A stretch of 64,000 bases of DNA from Schlegelella_A sp965246805 (lineage in GTDB: Bacteria; Pseudomonadota; Gammaproteobacteria; Burkholderiales; Burkholderiaceae_C): contig CBDFFO010000007.1 of the NCBI GenBank assembly GCA_965246805.1, positions 62,001 through 126,000 of the forward strand, given 5' to 3'. The translations under genes were made by a program, and so were the position numbers. Positions 7,629 to 15,096 of this stretch are shown piece by piece (position 1 is the first letter of the stretch; each line of letters starts with the position of its first letter). A model generated the notes under the pieces. The model did no database searches, was not told the DNA's origin, and was given only the letters and a program-made list of their open reading frames with translations.

Positions 7629-10065
7629 ACGGTTTGAACGCGGAGGGCGTGCTGCGCTCTTCGTGCAGCAACTGGTAGCCGGGGATATTGTCCTTCAACG
7701 ATCGGAGCGGGTTCGAGCCGAGCCGCGAGAGCCCCACCAGTTCGAGCTGCAGCAGCAACCGGGTGGTCGCCTCGCTGCGCCCGGTCGAGAGCCGCTCGGC
7801 GACCACGCGGCCGATCCAGCAGCCGGCGTCGTACTCGAGGCCGAACGCGGAATCGACGACGCGGCTGTCGCGCGAGCTGTAGTTGACGCGGCCGACGCTG
7901 TAGAGCGTGCCGCCACAGGTGCCGAGGCTGTTCGAGCGGCCGCCCGAATCGGTGGCGCGCGGGCCGCCGTACACCGGCCATTGCCAGCCGACCTCGATCT
8001 GTTCGAGCTGGCCGCGCGTGGAGCGGTACGTGAGCGCCACGGTCTTGAAGGGCTCCGGCGAATACCGGATGCCCGCCAACGAACGTTCGACGCGGCGGCT
8101 GTCGGGGTTGTATTGCACCGAGCTGTCGATCAGCACCTTCTTCGTGATCTGGCCGGTGCCGAAGAGCAGCAGGTTTGATGCGCGCTGCGTGAGCGGCGTG
8201 CCGTCGGGCGTGATGCGCTGATCGGTGAAGAGGTAGCGCTGCGCGACGCCGACGCGCAGCGCTTCCGCGCCCGAGGCGGGGTCGATGATGCGCGACGTGA
8301 CACCGGCCGTCAGCTCGTTCGCATCCGAGACACGGTCGACGCCGGAGAACGCGTTCTCGGTGAAGATCGAATCGAAGTTGAAGTCCTTCGCGGACGCGTC
8401 GAAGTTGGGCAAGTCGTTCTGCGGGCGGAAGGGCGTGCGGACGTAGAAGAGGCGCGGCTCGAGCGTCTGCTTTACGTCGCGGCCGAACCAGTGGGTGTCG
8501 CGCTCGAAGGTCCACGCGCTGTCGGCGCTGAGGGTCGGGATCACGCGCGACGCGCGGCGCCGGCCATCGGGCAGCGCGTCGTCGTAGCTGTACGAGGCGG
8601 CGTTGAAAGAGAGCTTCGGCGTGAAGGTCCAGCCCGGCGATTCGAAGGGCCGCGACACGTTGCCGAGCGCGTGCACGCGCAGGCCGGTCGGGCGATCGGG
8701 CACGTAGCGGTCGTCCGGGTTCGCGAACCGGTTGAACTCGCCTTCGAAGCCGACGTTGAAGCCGCCGTTGAAGCTCGATACATGGCGTGCGCCGACCTGT
8801 GGCACGCGTTCGTACGGCGAATCGATGCGCGTGGTCGGGTCGTCGGTCTGCAGCACCTGCCAACGGCGCGCGCGGGCGTAGGCGGTCCAGTCTCCGAACG
8901 GACGGCTCAGGTCGAGCGACGACCCGAGCAGGCGCGGCGTCGACGTGCGCAGCTCGCGCGGAAAGTCTTTCCAGTAATCGTCGTCGGAGACGCGCAGCAA
9001 CTTCAGCTGCAGCAAGGTCTCGTGCGGCAAGTTGGCCTCGTGCTGCAGCCGAAACGCATAGCGCGAGCTGTTGGTGAGGCTGTCGTGCGGCTGGGCCTTG
9101 TAGCTCACCTCGCCGAAATAGCGCGGTTCGAGGTAGCGAAACTCGCTTTCGAGCGAAGGGCCGCGCTTCGAGCTCTCGGCCAGCGTGAAGGTCGCATCGC
9201 GGTTCGGCGCGATGTTCCAGTAATAGGGAATCGCGAACTGCACGCCGCTGCGGCTGTCGATGATGAAGCTCGGCGGCAACCAGCCCGACTTGCGCTCGTC
9301 GTTGAGCGAGAAACTCAGCACCGGCGCCGCCAGGATCGGCACGCCGTAGAACCGCAGCACCGCATTTCGCGCCGTGCCTTCGTTCGCGTCGGTGTCGAGC
9401 ACCAGGCTCTCGGTGGTCAGCAGCCAGGCGGGCGAGTTGTTCGCATCGGCCGGGCAGCTTGAATAGGTGGCGTCGACCGCGACGATGCGCTGCGCGTCGA
9501 CGAAGTTGATGCGCGAGGCGGTGCCGCCGGCGCCGGTCCGGTCGTAGCGGTAGGTCGGCGAGCGGAAGAAGCCTTCGAAGCGATCGATCTGCAGTTGCAG
9601 CTCGGGGCCGGTGAAGACGGTGCCGTCGCGCGCGACCTGCACGTGGCCGGTGGCGTGGGCGACGTCGGTCTGCTGGTCGTAGGTGAGGCGATCGGCGCGA
9701 ATCACCGCACCGCCGCGGCGGAGCTCGACGTCGCCTTCGGCCACGGCGTCGATGTCGGGGCGGCCTTCGACGGTGGTGGCGCGCACGATCGTCGGCAGCT
9801 CGCGGCCGGCGCTGCCGCGCGGCGGCGCGAGCAACACCGGCGCGGTTCGCAACTCGATGCCGGGCGAGGCGAGCGGCGCCGATGCCGATGCGGTTGGCGA
9901 TGCCGATGCGGCCGACGCCGCGGGCACCGTGATGGCACTGGCCGATCGCGAGACCGGCGCCGGCGCAGGTGCTTTTGTCTGCGCGCGAAGCGACGCGGCG
10001 AACGCCAGGCCGCTCAGCATCGCGCAGACCGCGACCGCGCGTCGGCCGATGCCACGACTGATCAC
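7621..10065 (-). CDS. lptD: LPS-assembly outer-membrane protein LptD
   Basis: Beta-barrel translocon that inserts lipopolysaccharide into the outer leaflet with LptE. From a GTG at 10065 the product is about 814 residues with a signal peptide (RRAVAVCAMLSGLAFAASLRAQ) and a low-complexity Ala/Pro/Ser linker. An OstA/LptA-like N-terminal domain follows (GDVELRRGGAVIRADRLTYD), then a long barrel ending in Cys-containing strands (NSLGTCGGTLYSVGRV, YDAGCWIGRV) typical of LptD disulphides. The frame stays open to 10515, but the extra part overlaps the divergent amgK start region and lacks family features. ATG 10020 is an alternative start. Confidence 0.93.
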   Translation of the reverse strand: MISRGIGRRAVAVCAMLSGLAFAASLRAQTKAPAPAPVSRSASAITVPAASAASASPTASASAPLASPGIELRTAPVLLAPPRGSAGRELPTIVRATTVEGRPDIDAVAEGDVELRRGGAVIRADRLTYDQQTDVAHATGHVQVARDGTVFTGPELQLQIDRFEGFFRSPTYRYDRTGAGGTASRINFVDAQRIVAVDATYSSCPADANNSPAWLLTTESLVLDTDANEGTARNAVLRFYGVPILAAPVLSFSLNDERKSGWLPPSFIIDSRSGVQFAIPYYWNIAPNRDATFTLAESSKRGPSLESEFRYLEPRYFGEVSYKAQPHDSLTNSSRYAFRLQHEANLPHETLLQLKLLRVSDDDYWKDFPRELRTSTPRLLGSSLDLSRPFGDWTAYARARRWQVLQTDDPTTRIDSPYERVPQVGARHVSSFNGGFNVGFEGEFNRFANPDDRYVPDRPTGLRVHALGNVSRPFESPGWTFTPKLSFNAASYSYDDALPDGRRRASRVIPTLSADSAWTFERDTHWFGRDVKQTLEPRLFYVRTPFRPQNDLPNFDASAKDFNFDSIFTENAFSGVDRVSDANELTAGVTSRIIDPASGAEALRVGVAQRYLFTDQRITPDGTPLTQRASNLLLFGTGQITKKVLIDSSVQYNPDSRRVERSLAGIRYSPEPFKTVALTYRSTRGQLEQIEVGWQWPVYGGPRATDSGGRSNSLGTCGGTLYSVGRVNYSSRDSRVVDSAFGLEYDAGCWIGRVVAERLSTGRSEATTRLLLQLELVGLSRLGSNPLRSLKDNIPGYQLLHEERSTPSAFKPYD

Positions 10066-10304
10066 GCCATCGGGCCCGGAACCGTGCGACCCGCTGAATC
10101 GATGGGGTTGAAGCAAGAGCGACCTGGAAGGCGGTGAACGGAGCGGGAGCGCCCTGACTTCGAACGCAGACGCCGGGCCGCGACGGGTCGTGCGCGCATC
10201 GACGCGCATGGGACGCGCTGCCGCGATTTGTAGAATTCGATTATCCATGAGCCCACTGCGGCCCCGCTCCGCACCGTGGCGCGCGCCCTGAACGGACCGC
10301 TGAC
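10066..10304. promoter_or_regulatory. Divergent lptD/amgK intergenic region
   Basis: Holds the 5' regions of lptD (minus) and amgK (plus). A -10-like TAGAAT occurs on the plus strand at 10231-10236 in an AT-rich patch; a convincing -35 was not found. Nothing else was recognised. Confidence 0.3.
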
Positions 10305-11369
10305 TTGAATCCTTCTGCAGACGCGCCACGCGTCGAATGGCCCGACGCCCACCGCCACCACGCCTTCGTGGCGTGGCTCGACGGCGTCGCCGGCCGACAC
10401 CGGCTCGTGCCGGCCAGCCTGCGCGCGGCTTCCAGCGATGCGAGCTTTCGGCGTTATCTGCGGCTCGACGCCCTCGGTAGCGGCAGCCTCGTCGTGATGG
10501 ACGCGCCGCCACCACAGGAAGACGTGCGGCCGTTCATCGCCGTCGCCAAGCTCATCGAAGCCGCCGGCCTGCATGCGCCGCACGTGCTCGAAGCCGATGT
10601 CGACCACGGTTTTCTGCTGCTCACCGACCTGGGTTCACGGCTCTACCTGCAGGCGCTGCAGACCTTCGTTGCCAGCGGCGAGACGACCGGAGCCGATGGC
10701 CTGATGCGAAGCGCGTTCGCCACATTGCGGCAATGGCAGCTGAAGGTCGACGCCTCCGCGCTACCGCCATATGACGACGCGCTGCTGCGCCGCGAGCTCG
10801 CGCTCTTTCCCGAATGGTGCGTGCAGCGGCATTGCGACGTGACATGGACCGATGCCGAACAGGCGCTGTGGCGCGCCGCCTGCGACCTGCTGGTCGCGAG
10901 CGCGCTCGCGCAGCCGGTGGTCGCGGTGCACCGCGACTTCATGCCGCGCAACCTGATGGTGACCGAGCCGAACCCCGGCATCCTCGATTTCCAGGACGCG
11001 GTCGCCGGCCCGATCACGTACGACGCGGCCTCGATGCTGCGCGATGCATTCCTCTCGTGGCCCGAAGAGCAGGAGCTCGATTGGGGCGTGCGCCATTGGG
11101 AAGCCGCACGCAAGGCCGGCCTGCCGCTCGATGCCGACTTCGGCGAGTTCTGGCGCCAGCTCGAATGGATGGGCCTGCAACGCCACCTGAAAGTGCTCGG
11201 CATCTTCTGCCGATTGAAGCATCGCGACGGCAAGCCGACGTACAGCGAAGACCTGCCGCGCTTCTTCGACTATGCGCACCGGGTATCGGCGCGCTACAAC
11301 GCGCTGCGGCCGCTCTCGCGCTTGCTCGAGCCGCTGATGGGCGCGACGCGCATCGACGCGTTTTATTGA
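10305..11369 (+). CDS. amgK: N-acetylmuramate/N-acetylglucosamine kinase AmgK (aminoglycoside-phosphotransferase fold)
   Basis: Phosphorylates the anomeric hydroxyl of MurNAc (and GlcNAc) recovered from peptidoglycan, bypassing de novo UDP-MurNAc synthesis. The 354-residue protein has the APH/choline-kinase fold: SSDASFRRYLRL near the N-terminus, the catalytic VHRDFMPRNLM and the metal-binding ILDFQDAVAGPITYDAASMLRDAF. It is divergent from lptD, as commonly seen. Translation appears to start at TTG 10305; no better in-frame start is visible. The usual partner murU (nucleotidyltransferase) is not next to it nor elsewhere in this window. Confidence 0.88.
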   Translation: MNPSADAPRVEWPDAHRHHAFVAWLDGVAGRHRLVPASLRAASSDASFRRYLRLDALGSGSLVVMDAPPPQEDVRPFIAVAKLIEAAGLHAPHVLEADVDHGFLLLTDLGSRLYLQALQTFVASGETTGADGLMRSAFATLRQWQLKVDASALPPYDDALLRRELALFPEWCVQRHCDVTWTDAEQALWRAACDLLVASALAQPVVAVHRDFMPRNLMVTEPNPGILDFQDAVAGPITYDAASMLRDAFLSWPEEQELDWGVRHWEAARKAGLPLDADFGEFWRQLEWMGLQRHLKVLGIFCRLKHRDGKPTYSEDLPRFFDYAHRVSARYNALRPLSRLLEPLMGATRIDAFY

Positions 11370-11469
11370 TGATGGCGAGCGGCGGGCGACGACACGCGAA
11401 CCGGCCCGCCCGCTTCGCGTTAGGCGGCGGCCTGCCATTGGCCCGTGACGGCCTGTGCACGAGCGGTCG

Positions 11470-13260
11470 ATGATCCGCGTCACCGAGCTTCGGTTGCCGA
11501 TCGCGCACGACGACGCGCAACTGCGCGCGGCCATCGTCGAGCGCCTCGCCATCGCTGATGCCGACCTGCACGCGTTCACGATCTGGAAGCGCAGCCCCGA
11601 CGCGCGCAAGAAGTCGGCGCTGGTCTTCAGCTACACCGTGCTCTGCGAGGTGCGCGACGAAGCCGCCGTGCTGGCGGCGTTCGAAGGCGATCCTCACGTC
11701 CGCCTCGCGCCCGACACCGGCTACTGCTTTGTGGCGCACGCACCGGCGGACTTCGCGACGAGCCACGCGCCGAGGCCGATCGTCATCGGCTTCGGGCCGT
11801 GCGGCATTTTTGCGGCGCTGGTGCTGGCGCAGATGGGCTTCCGGCCGATCGTGCTCGAGCGCGGCAAGGCGGTGCGCGAACGAACGGCCGACACCTGGGG
11901 CTTGTGGCGCAAGGGCGTGCTCGACCCCGAGTCGAACGTGCAGTTCGGCGAAGGCGGCGCCGGCACGTTCTCGGACGGCAAGCTGTGGAGCCAGATCAGC
12001 GACCCGCGTCATCTGACGCGGAAGGTGCTGAACGAGTTCGTGAAGGCGGGGGCGCCGGAAGAGATCCTCTACGTCGGCAAGCCGCATATCGGCACGTTCC
12101 GGCTGGTCGGCGTGGTCGAGAAGATGCGGGCGGAGATCGAGCGGCTCGGTGGCGAGGTGCGGTTCGGGCAGCGGGTCGTCGATGTGCTGCTGGCCGATGC
12201 CGATGGCAGCGATCGGCATGCGCGGGCCAGCGACCGGCCGGTCGATGGCGGATCGCCGACGTCGAGCCACCGGCGCTACCGGATCGTCGGCCTCACGGTG
12301 GCGAACGCGGCGCACCCGCAGGGCGAGAGCATCGACGCGCGCCACGTGGTGCTGGCGCCCGGCCACAGCGCGCGCGACACCTTCGAGATGCTGCACCGGC
12401 GCGACGTGCACATCGAGGCCAAACCGTTCTCGATCGGCTTTCGGATCGAGCATCCGCAGGGCGTGATCGACCGCGCGCGTTACGGGCCGAACGCCGGCAA
12501 CGCGTTGCTCGGCGCCGCCGACTACAAGCTCGTGCACCACGCGTCGAACGGGCGCGCGGTCTACAGCTTCTGCATGTGCCCGGGTGGAACGGTGGTCGCG
12601 GCCACTTCGGAAGCGGGGCGGGTGGTGACGAACGGCATGAGCCAGTACTCGCGAAACGAGCGCAATGCGAATGCGGGGATCGTCGTGGGGTTGACGCCGG
12701 CGGACTATCGGATGGATGCGCCCGACGATCTCAGCGCACGCGGCCATGCCGCTCGTGAGACAGGAGGCGTGTCGGATGACCCGCGCCTGCACGCGCTCGA
12801 CGGCATCGGCTTTCAACGCCACTGGGAATCGCGTGCGTTCGAGCTCGGCGGCGGCGACTACCGCGCGCCGGCGCAGCGGGTGGGCGACTTTCTAAAGGGG
12901 CAGGCGTCGGCCGAGCTTGGTGCGGTAGAGCCCTCGTACAAGCCCGGCGTGCGCCCGGTCGATCTGGGCGCTTCCGCCAACGCCGCTGCACCTCGATTCG
13001 CGATCGACGCGATCCGCGAAGCGCTGCCTGCATTCGAACGGCAGATCAAGGGTTTCGCGATGGCCGACGCCGTTCTCACGGGGATCGAGACGCGGACGTC
13101 TTCACCGGTGCGCATCACGCGAAGCGACAGGCGCGAAAGCCTGAATGTGATCGGCCTCTATCCGGCAGGAGAAGGCGCGGGGTACGCGGGGGGAATCATG
13201 TCGGCGGCCGTGGATGGGATCGAGACGGCTGAGGCGATAGCGGAGTCGTTGCTCTTGTAA
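11470..13260 (+). CDS. FAD-dependent dehydrogenase of the uncharacterised COG2509 type
   Basis: Large flavoprotein of about 596 residues with unknown substrate. An N-terminal domain of about 100 residues (MIRVTELRLPI..., including WKRSPDARKK) precedes a dinucleotide-binding fold PIVIGFGPCGIFAALVLAQMG. Then come FGEGGAGTFSDGKLWSQI, AKPFSIGFRIEHPQG, FCMCPGGTVVAATSE and a C-terminal FAD motif GLYPAGEGAGYAGGIMSAAVDG. This arrangement matches the widespread 'FAD-dependent protein' family conserved in many bacteria. Start at ATG 11470 is preferred over GTG/ATG codons just upstream. It occupies the place after amgK where murU is often found. Confidence 0.8.
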   Translation: MIRVTELRLPIAHDDAQLRAAIVERLAIADADLHAFTIWKRSPDARKKSALVFSYTVLCEVRDEAAVLAAFEGDPHVRLAPDTGYCFVAHAPADFATSHAPRPIVIGFGPCGIFAALVLAQMGFRPIVLERGKAVRERTADTWGLWRKGVLDPESNVQFGEGGAGTFSDGKLWSQISDPRHLTRKVLNEFVKAGAPEEILYVGKPHIGTFRLVGVVEKMRAEIERLGGEVRFGQRVVDVLLADADGSDRHARASDRPVDGGSPTSSHRRYRIVGLTVANAAHPQGESIDARHVVLAPGHSARDTFEMLHRRDVHIEAKPFSIGFRIEHPQGVIDRARYGPNAGNALLGAADYKLVHHASNGRAVYSFCMCPGGTVVAATSEAGRVVTNGMSQYSRNERNANAGIVVGLTPADYRMDAPDDLSARGHAARETGGVSDDPRLHALDGIGFQRHWESRAFELGGGDYRAPAQRVGDFLKGQASAELGAVEPSYKPGVRPVDLGASANAAAPRFAIDAIREALPAFERQIKGFAMADAVLTGIETRTSSPVRITRSDRRESLNVIGLYPAGEGAGYAGGIMSAAVDGIETAEAIAESLLL

Positions 13261-13844
13261 GGGTCCCAGCTAATTGCGGTGATCGGGCCCACGGAAACGG
13301 GCACAAAAGCCGATAGCGGGTCTCGCTCTGCTGGTCGCGCAAGGCCGGCTGCCGCATGACGGCTGGCTTCGAGCCATTTAGCCACTAGCGATCGCCAGAA
13401 GCTCCTTCTTGTCGGCTTTGTTGCGCAGCCGCCCCACTCCGGAACAGATGCCCTTTTCAAGACATATTTCTCTATGACGACGGCTCGATTGGAACGCGCT
13501 TTGCGCCGAACCAGGCCCGGTTCAAATCGGCCAGAGTGGAACTTGTCCACGCCTGGCGGGAGCAATGCGTGCATCGTGTCGGCGGCGGTGGATGGGATCG
13601 CGACGGCCAAGGCGGTTTCAAGGACAGTCAAGACGAAAGTCCAAGCACTAGCCACGCGGTCATGAAAAAAGCTCTGCGCTTTCGGAAGCGCGCTGACTTT
13701 CCGTTCAAAACTGCACAGCCTCTTGCGTCCGGCCCTCAACCGAGGATGGAAGACGCCGATAAACCATGACCGCTACCCATGCGGGCAGGGACGGCCGAGA
13801 CCACATTCGTCCATCGTCGGCTACTCATCAACGCGGTTGCGAAC
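13261..13844. other. 584-bp non-coding stretch with a decayed copy of the preceding gene's 3' end
   Basis: No intact gene was found. At 13573-13616 a 44-nt segment matches 13195-13238, inside the 3' end of the FAD-protein gene, with six mismatches. On the plus strand it still reads IVSAAVDGIATAKAV against IMSAAVDGIETAEAI. The rest is unrecognised. The stretch marks the transition from high-GC sequence to the lower-GC island that follows and may be debris from integration or a decayed duplicate. Confidence 0.5.
13573..13616 (+). pseudogene. Fragment resembling the 3' end of the FAD-dependent protein gene
   Basis: About 86% identical over 44 nt to 13195-13238, in the same orientation, 378 bp away. 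Neighbouring sequence keeps only faint similarity (CACGCCTGGCGGGAG against TACGCGGGGGGA). It is too short to be functional. Confidence 0.45.
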
Positions 13845-14723
13845 ATGTCGAGCTTAGGAACTGTACAGATGCTCTTCATGGCGCTCGCCATAGTCATGGC
13901 GGGACTGGGCTTATCGCTCGAAATCGCCGACTTTTGGCGCGTCGTTAAAGAACCGAAGACTATTGCGCTCGCAATTGGTCTCCAAGTGTTGGTATTACCG
14001 CTAATAGCTTTCTGCATGGCTACCGCGATGCACCTTGCACCAACTTATTCCATTGGACTGATGTTGTTAGCTGCAGCTCCAGGAAGCATTTCCGCAAATG
14101 TCTACAGTCATGTATTCGGCGGAAACGTGGCGCTTAGCGTATCCCTCACCGGAATCAATACCCTCCTCAGCATGATCACGCTGCCGCTCATTTGCGGCTG
14201 GTCAGTAACGCATTTCTCGGCAGGCCCGATCCTCGCCCCATCTGTAGTCGGTCAACTTGCGGAAGTTATGGTAGCCATCGTTGTCCCGGTCGCCATTGGC
14301 ATGATTGTCCGCAGCCTGGCACCCAGTTTTGCCGCGCGTGCGGAGAAGGGAATGCGCCTATTCAGCGTCGTGGTATTGATCGTGTTCTCTTTAGGCGCGA
14401 TGGTTAAGGAGTGGGGATCGCTTGTCCAGGGATTTGCAGACGTCGGCGTTAGCGCACTCGTGTTCAATATCGTGAGCCTCGCTGTTGGGTACGGCGTGGC
14501 CGAGCGAATGGGCATATCTCGGCCCAATGTCATTTCTATCGCATTTGAGTTAGGCGTGCGGAGCGCTGTACTTTCAATGTACATCGCGATGACCGTTCTA
14601 AACGACTTACGAATGGCTCTACCTGCCGCCGTGTACTCCGTGACCATGGTCATCATGGGCGTGTCTTTCGGACTCTGGATGCGGCGTCGGCCCACGGCTC
14701 GAGGGCGGGAGTCTCTCGCTTAG
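13845..14723 (+). CDS. Bile acid:sodium symporter (BASS/SBF) family transporter
   Basis: Predicted inner-membrane secondary transporter of 292 residues with about nine to ten hydrophobic segments, starting at LFMALAIVMAGLGLSL. BASS features are visible: LGLSLEIADFWRVVKEPKTIALAIGLQ near the N-terminus (membrane segment then loop), MLLAAAPGSISANVYSHVFGGNVALSVSLT (the crossover region) and RPNVISIAFELGVRSAVLSMYIA near the C-terminus. Family substrates include organic acids, pantothenate, bile acids and other amphipathic anions; the substrate here is unknown. Base composition and codon use (TTA, AAA, ATA codons) differ clearly from the flanks, suggesting transfer. Start at ATG 13845 fits the first membrane helix. 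Confidence 0.82.
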   Translation: MSSLGTVQMLFMALAIVMAGLGLSLEIADFWRVVKEPKTIALAIGLQVLVLPLIAFCMATAMHLAPTYSIGLMLLAAAPGSISANVYSHVFGGNVALSVSLTGINTLLSMITLPLICGWSVTHFSAGPILAPSVVGQLAEVMVAIVVPVAIGMIVRSLAPSFAARAEKGMRLFSVVVLIVFSLGAMVKEWGSLVQGFADVGVSALVFNIVSLAVGYGVAERMGISRPNVISIAFELGVRSAVLSMYIAMTVLNDLRMALPAAVYSVTMVIMGVSFGLWMRRRPTARGRESLA

Positions 14724-15096
14724 AAGGTCGAGTGGCCGAAAGCCACAACAAGCTGTTTCGCGAATCGATTCGGCCAGATGGAGTCGTGTTCGGCCGGCGT
14801 GGATGCACAGGGTTCGAGTCGCGCGCCGAGGCGACCAAAGGCCACTACGGATGCCCAAAATCGCGGCGCGAATCAGGTACACACTTAACGCAATCCGCAA
14901 GAGATACCTCAAAGTCGGCAGGCCGGTGCCGATAGAGACTAACTCGCAAGCTGCGAGTAGGTAATGGAGAAAGCGTGCAATTCGTTCGTCAACGTGTGCT
15001 CGGTAGCTGCGCTGCATGCGCCAAGGCGCATGCAGGTACATCGCCGTACCCCGACGACGAGGACGTCATACAGTCCCACGTGCCGTTAGGTTTGAG
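14724..15096. promoter_or_regulatory. 373-bp upstream region of the hybrid kinase with a 24-bp dyad
   Basis: No gene was recognised. At 15012-15035 an almost perfect palindrome (CTGCATGCGCC, AA, GGCGCATGCAG; 11-bp arms, 2-nt centre) lies 61 nt before the kinase ATG, a strong operator candidate. A TTCGAGTC motif at about 14813 resembles a tRNA T-loop, but its flanks do not pair, so no tRNA is called. Confidence 0.5.

Noticed and set aside
13158..13739. 193-codon minus-strand frame covering the FAD-protein 3' end and spacer
   Set aside because: Its two similar segments (IPSTAAD) are only the complement of the 44-bp direct repeat; no recognisable protein.
14790..14850. tRNA-like TTCGAGTC T-loop motif followed by an ACCA at the island edge, suggesting a tRNA fragment or attachment site
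   Set aside because: Bases on either side of the loop do not form a T-stem, and no acceptor or anticodon arm can be drawn; treated as coincidence.
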